Source: CAZSNT01 sp964607765 (lineage in GTDB: Bacteria; Verrucomicrobiota; Lentisphaeria; Oligosphaerales; JABHEG01). From it: a DNA stretch of 64,000 bases. The DNA is taken from positions 3,639 to 67,638 of the forward strand of contig CAZSNT010000036.1 of assembly GCA_964607765.1 (NCBI GenBank). The letters are read 5' to 3'. Shown here piece after piece: positions 35,230-43,671 of this stretch. Made by a program: the position numbers and the translations under genes. Numbering within the stretch: the first letter of the stretch is position 1; each line of letters opens with the position of its first letter. The notes under the pieces are model-generated. The model did no database searches. It was not told the DNA's origin and saw only the letters and a program-made list of their open reading frames with translations.

Positions 35230-35857
35230 GATCGATACGCTCCCGGAATTCCGAGACATCCGCCAGCAGCGTACGCAGTCTCTTGAGGGCGCGCACGTAG
35301 CGGATGCTCGCCGCCTTCTGCTCGATGCCGAGGACCTCCGCCACCTCTTTGTTGGTCAGTTCCTCGAAGTGTCGGAGCGCGAGCACCTCGCGGTCCGTGG
35401 CGTCCATCTGTTCAATGGCGCTGACCGCCACGGCGTGTGCGTCGGCGCGCGCGGCAGCCTGGCTTGGGGATGTGAAGTCGCCTTCGAGCTGCAGGGCGAT
35501 CGACGCCGAAGTGGCTTGCGTGTAGGGCGCGCCGTGCAGACTGACTTCGCGGCGCGGGTCCCGTTTCTGCACGCCGAGGTGGTGGCGATGCACATCGGTC
35601 AGCGTCTGCAGCACGATGCTGCGGACCCACACGAACAGCGACACGGCCGGGGCGGCGGCGTAGTGGTGCAGCCGCTGCGTTGCCGCGACATAGGCTTCCT
35701 GCAGCACGTCTTCGGCGTCCACACGCCCGCGTAGCAGCGGACTCATGCGGAAGCCGATGAGCCGCAGAAACCGCGGCCTGTTTGCCGCGAACTGTTCATC
35801 CAGAGCTGCGCGGCTGTCGGCGTCCGTACGGTCCGCATCGTGGTTGGGCAAGGGCAT
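35222..35857 (-). CDS. ECF-type RNA polymerase sigma factor
   Basis: 211 aa. Sigma region 2 is seen in DAEDVLQEAYVAATQRL and region 4 in MDATDREVLALRHFEELTNKEVAEVLGI with its helix-turn-helix. An additional insertion of about 40 residues between the regions is usual in planctomycete-type ECF factors. I start at Met 35857; the frame continues upstream to 36139 but that stretch would overlap the divergent transporter promoter region. The Ser/Thr kinase gene follows with an 8-bp overlap. ECF factors linked to such kinases are known to be controlled by phosphorylation, so that arrangement is likely here. No anti-sigma factor is adjacent. Confidence 0.92.
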   Translation of the reverse strand: MPLPNHDADRTDADSRAALDEQFAANRPRFLRLIGFRMSPLLRGRVDAEDVLQEAYVAATQRLHHYAAAPAVSLFVWVRSIVLQTLTDVHRHHLGVQKRDPRREVSLHGAPYTQATSASIALQLEGDFTSPSQAAARADAHAVAVSAIEQMDATDREVLALRHFEELTNKEVAEVLGIEQKAASIRYVRALKRLRTLLADVSEFRERIDHA

Positions 35858-35977
35858 GTGTTCGACCGTTCCGAGATCTCTCAGGCGCACAGGGTTGCGG
35901 GGGCGGTGTCGTACAGTAAACGCGGGAGGAACAATGTCTATTGTGTGTGGTGAGCGTTCTGGGGGGGGGCATATATA

Positions 35978-36901
35978 GTGGCTGCGATGACTGCTGTCGC
36001 CATCATTCTGCTCCTGGTTGCGGCGTGTACGCACGCCGGCTGGAACGTCTTGGGCAAGCGCGAGCATCCTTCGGCCGGCTTTTTCCTCGTCGCGAACGTG
36101 TTTGGCGGCCTGATGCTGGCGCCGTGGGCCGTGGCGCATCGGGAGGTGGTGCAGGCGTGTCCCGTGCAGGTGTGGGGTTGGCTTGCGCTGACGGGGTTCT
36201 TTCTGGCGATGTACTACGTGGGGCTTGCGGGCGCGTACCGTTCGGGTGACATGGGACTTGCGTATCCGCTGGCGCGTGCCGTGCCGGTTCTGGGCGTGGC
36301 GTCGTTGCGGCTGGCTGTGACCGGTGGGGCCGGGATCGGCCGCGGCGCGCTTGGCGGCATGGCGCTCGTGGTTGTTGGCGCGTTCGTTCTGCCTCTGGAG
36401 TCGTTCCGTCCGCTGCGCGGCGCCCGGGCGCAGCGCACCACTGTGCTGCTCGCACTGGTGGCGGCAGCTGGGACGATCGGGTATTCCCTGATTGACGACA
36501 CTGCGTTGCGGGTGTTGCGCGGTGTGGTCGGGCTGGCGCCGTCCGGGCCGCAGCGCACGGTTGTCTACGCGTTCTTGGAGGCCATTTCATCAAGCGTGTG
36601 GCTGGGCGTGTACGTGGTGTTCTCCGCACGGCGTCGCAAGGAGACGACATCGATTTGTGGGAGTCGGTCTGCGCTCGGTCGTGCGTGCGTGGCCGGATGC
36701 GGAATCTACCTTACCTACACGGTGGTCCTCGTTGCTATGGGGTTTGTGCGGGACGTGAGCTACGTGGTTGCGTTTCGGCAGTTGAGCATTCCGATCGGGG
36801 CGTGGTTGAGCATGCTCGTGCTGCGCGAGCGCGCGCCCTTGCCGCGGTTGGTTGGGACCGCTGCCATGTTTGTCGGGCTGGTGCTGACGGCTCTCGGTTG
36901 A
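35978..36901 (+). CDS. DMT superfamily (EamA-type) transporter
   Basis: 307 aa with about ten membrane helices in two EamA-like halves; the first half contains HAGWNVLGKR, typical of the family start, and the second ends in LGTAAMFVGLVLTALG-like helix. DMT proteins export or import small metabolites such as amino acids or nucleotide sugars in the inner membrane; the substrate cannot be told. The frame begins with GTG at 35978; an ATG at 35987 is an equally good start. A run of nine G at 35961-35969 lies upstream and may act as a ribosome site. It is divergent from the sigma factor gene. Confidence 0.85.
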   Translation: MAAMTAVAIILLLVAACTHAGWNVLGKREHPSAGFFLVANVFGGLMLAPWAVAHREVVQACPVQVWGWLALTGFFLAMYYVGLAGAYRSGDMGLAYPLARAVPVLGVASLRLAVTGGAGIGRGALGGMALVVVGAFVLPLESFRPLRGARAQRTTVLLALVAAAGTIGYSLIDDTALRVLRGVVGLAPSGPQRTVVYAFLEAISSSVWLGVYVVFSARRRKETTSICGSRSALGRACVAGCGIYLTYTVVLVAMGFVRDVSYVVAFRQLSIPIGAWLSMLVLRERAPLPRLVGTAAMFVGLVLTALG

Positions 36902-37015
36902 GCAGCTGTCGGGCAACCGCGGGGTGTAGAAGAGACCGCGCGTTTCCCGTTACTGTTGTCTGAGGCCGCAATCGGCAGGCGGCACAGACAGGCCGAACCA
37001 AGTGAGGGTCCAACG

Positions 37016-38503
37016 ATGGCAGCACAAACCACCAGCAGCCCACGTCGACGCGCGTCTGTTCGCTGGCGCTTCCTGTCTCTGGTATGGGTCGGGGTTGGCG
37101 CGGCAACGAGTGTGACGTGTCGAGCACAGGTGTCGGGGAGTGCCCCGACAGCGGCGCGTCCCAACATCGTGTTCATGCTCTCGGACGATCAGGATTGGAC
37201 CGGGCTCTCCGTGCAGATGCATCCGGACGTGCCCGCGTCGAAGAGCGACGTGTTCCGCACGCCGAACGTGGCGCGACTGGCCGCGCAGGGGATGCGGTTC
37301 ACGAACGCCTACGCGCCGTCGCCGGTGTGCTCGCCCACGCGCTACAGCATCCAGACCGGGAAGAGCCCCGCGCAACTGCACTGGACAAAGGCTGCCCCAA
37401 TCGTGACGGCTGCCGACGGCACGAAGCTCATGCCGCCGCGCCTGGTCAGGCACATTGCGGCCAGTGAGCTCACGATTGGCGAAGCCTTGCGCAAAGCGGG
37501 ATACGCGACAGCACACTACGGCAAATGGCATATCAGCGGCGGCGGCCCGGGCCGTCATGGGTACGACGAGCACGACGGCAACACCAGTAACCGAGACGCC
37601 GCGCCGTTCAAAGACCCGAACCCGGTGGACATTTTCGGTATGGGCGAGCGTGCAATTGCTTTCATGACGAGGCAGACGCGGGCCGGCCGACCGTTCTTTG
37701 TGCAGATGTCCTATCATGCGCTGCACTACCCGGAGAACGCCCGGGAGAAGACGCAGGCCACGTATCGCGGCCTGGCATCGGGCCGGAGGGGGAACCGGGT
37801 TGGGCGTGCTGCGATCACGGAGGACCTGGACACCGGTGTCGGCATGGTCATGGACGGGCTCGAGCGGCTGGGTATTGCGGGCAACACGGTCGTCATCTAC
37901 ATGTCGGACAACGGTGGCGGCGGCGGTGGCCCTCGCCCCGTACAGGGCGGCAAAGGGTCACTGTGGGAGGGTGGGATCCGTGTCCCGTTCATCGTCCGGG
38001 GGCCAGGCGTGGCGTCGGGCACGTTCTGTCATGTCCCCATCGTGGGCTACGATCTGCTGCCTACGTTCTGCGAGCTGGCGGGGCTGCGCAGCGCGCTGCC
38101 GGCAGGGGTTGAGGGCGGCAGCCTTGTGCAGTTGCTCCGCGGCGGGGGGATAGGAGAGGTCCGCCGTCCACGCGAGGAGATCGTCTTCCACTTCCCCCAT
38201 TACCAGAGCGCCGACGGACCGCACTCAGCCATTCGCCTGGGGGATTTGAAGCTGATCCGGTTCTACGAGACCGGCGATGTCCGGCTTTTCGATTTGGCCG
38301 TGGACCTGCGGGAGCAGCACGACCTGGCTCGAGAGCAACCGGCGAAAGCCGCAGCGCTGACGCGGCGGCTGGACGCATACCTGACAGCAGTGCGCGCTCA
38401 GCTGCCGGCCCCGAACCCGGGCTACGACCCGGAAAAAGCGGCCGCACTGACGTGGCAACGGCGAGACGCCAAGCGGCCGAAGGGCAGGGGGCGACGCAGG
38501 TGA
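37016..38503 (+). CDS. Exported sulfatase
   Basis: 495 aa. An N-terminal Arg-rich signal sequence with a hydrophobic core is followed by RPNIVFMLSDDQDWTG (metal Asp57/Asp58) and the formylglycine motif CSPTR (Cys105-Arg109), then SDNGGGGGGP, which supplies later metal ligands. It belongs to the formylglycine-dependent sulfatases and should act outside the cytoplasm on sulfated polysaccharide. GAGGG about 9 nt upstream supports the start; the frame is open to 36956. The C-terminus is basic (KRPKGRGRRR). The next sulfatase follows on the same strand, separated by a family D repeat and a MITE-like element. Confidence 0.94.
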   Translation: MAAQTTSSPRRRASVRWRFLSLVWVGVGAATSVTCRAQVSGSAPTAARPNIVFMLSDDQDWTGLSVQMHPDVPASKSDVFRTPNVARLAAQGMRFTNAYAPSPVCSPTRYSIQTGKSPAQLHWTKAAPIVTAADGTKLMPPRLVRHIAASELTIGEALRKAGYATAHYGKWHISGGGPGRHGYDEHDGNTSNRDAAPFKDPNPVDIFGMGERAIAFMTRQTRAGRPFFVQMSYHALHYPENAREKTQATYRGLASGRRGNRVGRAAITEDLDTGVGMVMDGLERLGIAGNTVVIYMSDNGGGGGGPRPVQGGKGSLWEGGIRVPFIVRGPGVASGTFCHVPIVGYDLLPTFCELAGLRSALPAGVEGGSLVQLLRGGGIGEVRRPREEIVFHFPHYQSADGPHSAIRLGDLKLIRFYETGDVRLFDLAVDLREQHDLAREQPAKAAALTRRLDAYLTAVRAQLPAPNPGYDPEKAAALTWQRRDAKRPKGRGRRR

Positions 38504-38509
38504 GCGGCG

Positions 38510-38586
38510 GCTCGGAAGAGCAAGCTCGACAGCAATCGAATGCAGTCGACAGCCGCCGGGTGCAATCGCCCCGAACACTGAACACC
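38510..38586 (+). repeat. Dispersed repeat family D, copy 2
   Basis: Starts GCTCGGAAGAGCAAGCTCG and ends CACTGAACACC, matching the minus strand of 8691-8796 with a shorter middle. The MITE-like element is inserted at its end, and the last 10 bases form the left flanking duplication. Confidence 0.7.
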
Positions 38587-38740
38587 CAATGTCGTTGAGT
38601 TAAGGAGTTGGTCGCCATCCCGGGAGATTAGGGTGAAAGATTAGGGCAAAAGACTAGGGTCGGAACACCTTGATCTTTCGCCTTGATCTTTCGCCCTAAT
38701 CTCCAAGGGACGCTTAATTCAATGACATTGACTGAACACC
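38577..38740. mobile_element. MITE-like element with 10-bp flanking direct repeat
   Basis: ACTGAACACC occurs at 38577-38586 and again at 38731-38740. Between them, 38587-38730 (144 bp) is an imperfect inverted repeat: the ends CAATGTCGTTGAGTTAA and TTAATTCAATGACATTG match at 15 of 17 positions, and the inner arms (38623-38659 and 38668-38704) at 30 of 37, most differences being compatible with G-U pairing. No coding capacity. The layout fits a miniature inverted-repeat transposable element with a target-site duplication. It ends 14 bp before the start of the next sulfatase and so lies in that gene's promoter region. Confidence 0.7.
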
Positions 38741-38754
38741 GAACGGATAATACC

Positions 38755-40245
38755 ATGCACAGGCTCGGCAGGAGATGCAGCAGGCGCGCAGGCGTTCTCG
38801 GGACGGCGGTGTTGCTGTCCGTCGTTGTGTTGGGGGCGGCTGCGGGGAGTGCGGCGCGTGCAACTGCGCCGGACGGTAAGCTCAATATTGTGTTCATTCT
38901 GATCGATGACCTGGGCTGGGCCGATGTGCGGTTCATGGGCAACACGTTCGTGACAACACCGCACCTGGACAGGCTGGCACGGGAGGGGGTCGTGTTCACG
39001 TCCGCTTACGCGAACGCGCCCAACTGCGCGCCTACGCGCGCGTCGCTGATGACCGGGCAGTACACGCCGCGGCACGGTGTCTACACGGTCAGCGATGCCT
39101 CGAACGCGAACACGGCGCGGCAGAAGCTGGTCCCGATTCCCACTGCGACACACCTGCCGGACGACAGTGTGACGCTTGCCGAGGCACTGAAGTCGGCGGG
39201 GTATGCCACTGCCTGTTTCGGGATGTGGAATCTGGGGCGGGCACGTGACCCGAAGTACGGTCCGATCGCGGAGGGGTTCGATGTGTTCAAAGCGCCGGAG
39301 AGCCTGGGCTTCGGTGATCCGCGCAGCTACTTGCCGGCCCCGCGGCTGAGCCGCGACGGGCGGCGCAGGACGCCTGCCGCGCCCGCCGGGCAGTACCTGA
39401 CCGATCGGTTGACGGATGAGGCGCTGCGGTTCATTGAGGCGAACCGTGACGGACCGTTCTTCGTGTACCTGGCACACCACGCGATTCACACGCCGCACGA
39501 ACCGAGGCCGGACCTGCTGGCCAAGGCACAGCGCGGCGCGGCGGTGGGCGCGGACAGTCGCGTCACTCATGCCGCGATGGTGGCGAGCGTGGATGAGAGT
39601 GTGGGGCGTGTTGTGGGTACGCTCGAGCGGCTGGCGCTGACGGGTCGGACGCTGGTGATCTTCTTCTCCGACAACGGCGGGGAGTCCGGTCGCGGCAAAC
39701 CGGGAAACGCGCCGCTGCGCGACGGCAAGAGCACGATGTACGAAGGCGGCATCCGTGTGCCGCTGGTGGTGGCCGGTCCCGCGACGCTGCAGTCGGGACG
39801 TCAGGTCGATACACCGGTCATGGGTGCCGACCTGTATCCGACAATCCTGGACTTGGCAGGCGTTGCTCGCCCCGGCGACCACGCGCTTGACGGAGCGAGT
39901 CTGCGCCCGCTGTTGACTGGCGCGGGGGAGCTCGCGCGGGACGCCCTGTTCTTCCACTTCCCGGAATACGTGGGCCGCGGCACACCGTGCAGCGCTGTCC
40001 GGGCCGGGGATTTCAAGCTCATCGAGTTCTTCGAGGACGGGGGCCTGGAACTCTACAACCTGGCCGATGACTTGGGCGAGACGCGGAACCTGGTCGCAGC
40101 GTTGCCGGACGTGACCAAACGGCTGCACGCTCGTCTCAGGGCCTGGCGCGATATGATGGACGCCCCTGTGCCGACGCAGCTCAACCCGGATTATGATCCC
40201 GGCGCCGCACGGCGAGGCCGGCGTGGCGGCGCAGGCAGGCGCTGA
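38755..40245 (+). CDS. Exported sulfatase
   Basis: 496 aa. A signal peptide of about 38 residues precedes LNIVFILIDDLGWADVRFMG (metal Asp51/Asp52) and the formylglycine motif CAPTRASLMTG (Cys91 to Arg95); SDNGGESGRGK is the later ligand segment. It resembles arylsulfatase A/N-acetylgalactosamine-6-sulfatase-type enzymes in layout, but the exact substrate cannot be read. The start at 38755 gives a clean signal sequence; an earlier Met at 38722 lies within the MITE-like element and is less likely. It probably cooperates with the sulfatase just upstream. Confidence 0.94.
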   Translation: MHRLGRRCSRRAGVLGTAVLLSVVVLGAAAGSAARATAPDGKLNIVFILIDDLGWADVRFMGNTFVTTPHLDRLAREGVVFTSAYANAPNCAPTRASLMTGQYTPRHGVYTVSDASNANTARQKLVPIPTATHLPDDSVTLAEALKSAGYATACFGMWNLGRARDPKYGPIAEGFDVFKAPESLGFGDPRSYLPAPRLSRDGRRRTPAAPAGQYLTDRLTDEALRFIEANRDGPFFVYLAHHAIHTPHEPRPDLLAKAQRGAAVGADSRVTHAAMVASVDESVGRVVGTLERLALTGRTLVIFFSDNGGESGRGKPGNAPLRDGKSTMYEGGIRVPLVVAGPATLQSGRQVDTPVMGADLYPTILDLAGVARPGDHALDGASLRPLLTGAGELARDALFFHFPEYVGRGTPCSAVRAGDFKLIEFFEDGGLELYNLADDLGETRNLVAALPDVTKRLHARLRAWRDMMDAPVPTQLNPDYDPGAARRGRRGGAGRR

Positions 40246-40267
40246 GCCCGCCCAGCTGATCTGCAGT

Positions 40268-40395
40268 GAGTTCCGCTTTCAAGCGGCAGCCGGAGCGAGC
40301 TTCAGCGAGCGGATCTTTCTCCGGAATGGGACGTGGATTGGCCAGGGGAGCCGCTCGCTGAAGCTCGCTCCAGCTGCGGCTTGAAAGCGGAACTC
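40268..40395. repeat. Inverted repeat family C, two 45-nt arms
   Basis: Arms 40268-40312 and 40351-40395 are reverse complements at 43 of 45 positions, starting GAGTTCCGCTTTCAAGC and ending CAGCGAGCGG. A 38-nt unpaired centre separates them. A third, single arm lies at 56377-56421. No flanking duplication was found. Confidence 0.85.
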
Positions 40396-40528
40396 AGGGG
40401 GTGCGAGTCCGTGGCGGGAGCAGGTTCCTTCTGCCGATCTGGCTCACTCACGCCGCGAGGCGGCGGCGGTCGCGTCAACACTGGGCCATCATTTTCTTCT
40501 TGCCAGCGGTCTGCGCTCATGTTACAAT

Positions 40529-40534
40529 TATAAT
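40529..40534 (+). promoter_or_regulatory. -10 hexamer upstream of pseudopilin 1
   Basis: Perfect TATAAT 68 bp before the start codon. A good -35 at 17 bp spacing is not seen; TTGCCA lies 23 bp upstream, which is too far for a standard promoter. Confidence 0.45.
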
Positions 40535-40601
40535 GGAATGCAAGATCTACTGTAGTGAAAAGGCGCATCAGGTGGGCCGCGAACGAGAGGAGACGGAAGT
40601 G

Positions 40602-41399
40602 ATGCAAACACGGAGAGAACGAACGGGCGCGCGTGGATTTACGCTGATTGAGCTTCTGGTGGTGATTGCGATCATCGCAATCCTGGCAGCCATGCTGATG
40701 CCGGCGTTGGCCGCGGCGAAGAACAGGGCGAAGACGGCGCAGTGTGTATCGAACCTGAAGAGCTGCGGCACGGCCGTGAACATCTGGGCGTTGGACCGGA
40801 AAGGGCAGGAGTACCAACTGGTCACGAATAAGACCGGTTCCACCGGTTTCCAGCGGCTTCAGAGCAACGGTATGCGGAACACGTTTGCGCGGTATCTGGG
40901 CGGCCAGAAGAAGGTCTTTTACTGCCCCTGGCAGCCGGAGAAGGAGAAGTACTACCAAGACGGGGCCAATGACCACACGCTCGGCTATTTCTACGCACCG
41001 AACTGGAACTACATCTATCGGCCGCTGCGCGCCGACCTGACTGCGGACATGCTGCCCGGCAGCTATTTCGCCAACATGAAGAAGAACGGCCCGGGCGACT
41101 CCAACCTGTCCGGCAACGCGCCGTTCCAGCACCCGAACAACTTGGGGTGGGCGAAGAAGAACAACGGGTATCATGTGCTGATGGGCGATGTGAGCGAGTG
41201 GAAGGGCGGCAATTGGTTCTCCGCCAACAATGTGCGCGAACGCACGAACCACTTGGTCGGCACCACGCCGATTGGCGGCAACAACTATTACGTTGATGGA
41301 CACGTCGAGTGGGTAATGCGGAGCGAGCAGGAGCGGCGTTACTCGGGTAATAGCGGGCGTTGGGTGAAGGCGAACCCGAGCTGTCGGTATTTCTTCTGA
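40602..41399 (+). CDS. Pseudopilin-type protein 1 (prepilin N-terminus)
   Basis: 265 aa. A short basic leader ends RG before FTLIELLVVIAIIAILAAML, the classic type IV pilin/type II secretion cleavage site with Gly at -1 and Glu at +5. The soluble domain carries NNYYVDGHVEW near the C-terminus, like the DG motif of PVC pseudopilins (DUF1559-like). It would be processed by a prepilin peptidase and assembled in a pilus or secretion pseudopilus. First of four paralogues in tandem; the N-terminal 50 codons are almost identical in DNA to those of pseudopilin 2. The start at 40602 follows GGAG by about 10 nt. The function of the soluble domain is unknown. Confidence 0.9.
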   Translation: MQTRRERTGARGFTLIELLVVIAIIAILAAMLMPALAAAKNRAKTAQCVSNLKSCGTAVNIWALDRKGQEYQLVTNKTGSTGFQRLQSNGMRNTFARYLGGQKKVFYCPWQPEKEKYYQDGANDHTLGYFYAPNWNYIYRPLRADLTADMLPGSYFANMKKNGPGDSNLSGNAPFQHPNNLGWAKKNNGYHVLMGDVSEWKGGNWFSANNVRERTNHLVGTTPIGGNNYYVDGHVEWVMRSEQERRYSGNSGRWVKANPSCRYFF

Positions 41400-41416
41400 G
41401 GCGACATATTCCCAGG

Positions 41417-41473
41417 CATCCGGAAGTGGCCCGCTCGGTTCCCGAACGGCACGATGCAGCCCTGCTCCCCATG
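41417..41473 (+). repeat. Hairpin repeat family E, copy 1
   Basis: A hairpin of type CCGCTCGG-TTC-CCGAACGG followed by CACGATGCAGCCCTGCTCCCCATG. Similar segments lie at 42551-42605 and 53141-53195. It sits just after the pseudopilin 1 stop and might also serve as its terminator. Confidence 0.65.
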
Positions 41474-41500
41474 TAGCTCTGCTGCATGCGCCTTTTTCCA

Positions 41501-41529
41501 TTGCGTCGCCGCCAGTGATGTGATATGAT
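41501..41529 (+). promoter_or_regulatory. Sigma-70-type promoter of pseudopilin 2
   Basis: TTGCGT (41501-41506) and TATGAT (41524-41529) are separated by exactly 17 bp, with TG just upstream of the -10. The same arrangement precedes pseudopilin 3. Confidence 0.65.
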
Positions 41530-41605
41530 TGTCTTGTGTCGCGGAGAGGCAGCTTCGCGCAAGCGCATTCGACAAGACGACGGAAAAGACCGGGAGATGA
41601 ACGTG

Positions 41606-42394
41606 ATGCAGACAAGACGAACCCGCGCCAGTATGTTCACATTGATCGAGTTGCTGGTGGTGATTGCGATCATCGCAATCCTGGCAGCCATGCTGATGCC
41701 GGCGTTGGCCGCGGCGAAGAACAGGGCGAAGACGGCGCAGTGTGTATCGAACCTGAAAAACTGCGGTACGGCGGTGAATATCTGGGCGTTGGACCGGAAA
41801 GGGCAGGAGTTCCGACTGGTCACCAACAAGACCGGTGATATTGGCTTCCAGCGTGTTCAGGATAACGGCATGCGCGACACGTTCGCCCGGTACGTGGGCG
41901 GTGGCCAGAAGTCGGTCTTCTACTGCCCCTGGCAGCCCGAGAAGGAGAAGTACTACAGCAGTACAACGATGGGATATTTCTACGCGCCGAACTGGAACTA
42001 TATCTATCGGCCGTTGCGCGCCGACCTGACTGCGGACATGCTGCCTGGCAGCTATTTCACCAACATGAAGAAGAACGGCCCGGGCGACGCCAACCTGTCC
42101 GGCAACGCGCCGTTTCAGCACCCGAAGAACGTGACGTGGGCGAAGTATAACAACGGGTATCATGTGCTGATGGGCGACATAACGCAGAAGAAGGACAACA
42201 ACTGGTTTGGCGGCAACGCGATGTCGATGGAAAAGCGGACGAACCATCTGATGGGTACGGCCCGACTTGGCGGCAACAACTACTACGTCGACGGGCACGT
42301 GGAGTGGATTATGGGCAGCGAGCAGAAGCACCGCTACGGGGGCAGCGGCAACCGCTGGGTCAAGGCCAATCCGAGGACCCAGTACCACTTCTGA
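41606..42394 (+). CDS. Pseudopilin-type protein 2, no Gly at -1
   Basis: 262 aa. The leader MQTRRTRASM runs directly into FTLIELLVVIAIIAILAAML, so the residue before the expected cleavage site is Met, not the Gly that prepilin peptidases normally require. The rest follows pseudopilin 1 closely, including CPWQPEKEKYY and NNYYVDGHVEW. GGGAG lies 9 nt before the ATG at 41606; an ATG three codons earlier is adjacent to that site and so less likely. It has its own promoter and a terminator hairpin. Whether it is cleaved, or kept as a membrane-anchored protein, cannot be told from sequence. Confidence 0.88.
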   Translation: MQTRRTRASMFTLIELLVVIAIIAILAAMLMPALAAAKNRAKTAQCVSNLKNCGTAVNIWALDRKGQEFRLVTNKTGDIGFQRVQDNGMRDTFARYVGGGQKSVFYCPWQPEKEKYYSSTTMGYFYAPNWNYIYRPLRADLTADMLPGSYFTNMKKNGPGDANLSGNAPFQHPKNVTWAKYNNGYHVLMGDITQKKDNNWFGGNAMSMEKRTNHLMGTARLGGNNYYVDGHVEWIMGSEQKHRYGGSGNRWVKANPRTQYHF

Positions 42395-42414
42395 GGCGAC
42401 TCCCAGGCTTGTCA

Positions 42415-42459
42415 AGGGGCTGAGCAGATGCCACGGGCGTCGACTCAGCCCCTCTCTCT
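42415..42459 (+). terminator. Terminator of pseudopilin 2
   Basis: AGGGGCTGAG (42415-42424) pairs with CTCAGCCCCT (42444-42453), followed by CTCTCTG. It lies 20 bp after the stop codon. Confidence 0.7.
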
Positions 42460-42550
42460 GTGGGCAGCGGCGGCGCCGCGGACGGTCGACCAGCCCGAAC
42501 TCCGTGTAGTTACGGGTGGCGCGTGGCGGTCGGGGGCCGCCCGCCGTACA

Positions 42551-42737
42551 TCCGGAAGTAGGCCCCCCGGCTCCCGAGCGGCACGATGCGGCCCTGCTCC
42601 CCATGTAGCTCTGCTGCATTCACCTTTCTCCATTGCGTCGCTGCCAGGGATGTGATATGGTTGCCTTCTGTCGCGGAGAGGCAGCTTCGCGCAAGCGCAT
42701 TCGACAAGACGACGGAGACGACCGGGAGATGAACGTG
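42551..42737 (+). repeat. Pilin leader duplication with family E hairpin
   Basis: This segment repeats 41420-41605, from the GGAAGTRGGCC hairpin region through the promoter to the ribosome site, with few changes. It shows that pseudopilins 2 and 3 share a duplicated upstream region as well as the coding start. Confidence 0.75.
42633..42661 (+). promoter_or_regulatory. Sigma-70-type promoter of pseudopilin 3
   Basis: TTGCGT (42633-42638), a 17-bp spacer and TATGGT (42656-42661), aligned with the promoter of pseudopilin 2. Confidence 0.6.
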
Positions 42738-43595
42738 ATGCAGACGAGACGAACCCGCGCCAGTGTGTTCACATTGATCGAGCTGTTGGTCGTGATTGCG
42801 ATCATTGCGATCCTGGCCGCCATGCTGATGCCGGCCTTGGCCGCCGCACGGAACCGGGCAAAGACGGCGCAGTGCGTGGGCAATCTGAAGCAGTGCGGCA
42901 ACGCTTTCAACATCTGGGTGTTGGACAGGAGAGGCCAGGAGTATCCCATAAACGCGAAGAAGAACGGTTCGCTCGGTTTCCAGCGTTTCCACAGCACCGG
43001 GCAGCGGGATGACTACATGAAGTACCTGGGGGGCAGTCAGAAGGTACTGTATTGCCCGTGGCAACCGGAGAAGCAGGCCCAGGGCGGCTATACCTATGAC
43101 AGCGGCACAATGGGCTACTTCTATGCAGCCAACTGGAACTACGTGTATCGTCCGATCCGGCCGGACCTGACCGCTGAGATGCGGCCCGCGGGTTACTACA
43201 CGGCTGGTTCAGGGGACACGGGTGGCGTTATGAAGTCCAACAACGCGAATGACTACAACAACGTCAAGGCGCATTCCTCCAGTGAGGGCAACAAGAGGCC
43301 TTACAAGCATCCCACCGAGAGCAGCAACGTGGGGTTCATAAAGTATGGCAACGGTTTCCATGTCCTGATGGGTGATGTGACCGAGAAGTCGGGGGGTAAT
43401 TGGTTCGGCGGCGGCACCACCACGAAGGATCACGTGATGAGGCGTACCAATCATCTGGTTGGCACGACGCGAATTGGCGGCAATGTCTACCACGTGGGCG
43501 GCCACGTTGAGTGGGTCATGGCGAGCGATCAGAGGCGCCGCTACCACAACGGCATCAACGTCCAAGCCAACGTTGGCGCGGAATATCACTTCTGA
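42738..43595 (+). CDS. Pseudopilin-type protein 3, no Gly at -1
   Basis: 285 aa, the longest and most divergent of the four. The leader MQTRRTRASV leads into FTLIELLVVIAIIAILAAML with Val at -1 in place of Gly. The soluble domain has an insertion of about 20 residues around TAGSGDTGGVMKSNNANDYN, and the usual VDGHVEW is VGGHVEW, losing the conserved Asp. GGGAG lies 9 nt before the start. Own promoter and terminator. Because the DG position is lost and the sequence is divergent, this copy may have a different partner or be drifting. Confidence 0.87.
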   Translation: MQTRRTRASVFTLIELLVVIAIIAILAAMLMPALAAARNRAKTAQCVGNLKQCGNAFNIWVLDRRGQEYPINAKKNGSLGFQRFHSTGQRDDYMKYLGGSQKVLYCPWQPEKQAQGGYTYDSGTMGYFYAANWNYVYRPIRPDLTAEMRPAGYYTAGSGDTGGVMKSNNANDYNNVKAHSSSEGNKRPYKHPTESSNVGFIKYGNGFHVLMGDVTEKSGGNWFGGGTTTKDHVMRRTNHLVGTTRIGGNVYHVGGHVEWVMASDQRRRYHNGINVQANVGAEYHF

Positions 43596-43637
43596 TTGCC
43601 GTGCCTGCTCTTGATGGGTAGAGGGTCTGCATTCGAT

Positions 43638-43666
43638 AAAGGGCCGGGCGTGTGCTCGGCCCTTTT
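43638..43666 (+). terminator. Terminator of pseudopilin 3
   Basis: AAAGGGCCGGGC (43638-43649) pairs with GCTCGGCCCTTT (43654-43665) around a GTGT loop, with one G-U pair, then a short T run. It lies 42 bp after the stop codon. Confidence 0.8.
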
Positions 43667-43671
43667 GCTGT

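Larger units (their letters stand above)
40246..40601. other. Spacer with long inverted repeat and pilin 1 promoter region
   Basis: This 356-bp spacer carries the family C inverted repeat and a perfect -10 hexamer. No gene is seen in it. Confidence 0.65.

Noticed and set aside
38587..38730. Full insertion sequence
   Set aside because: No open frame for a transposase fits in 144 bp; it can only be a non-autonomous element or a hairpin.
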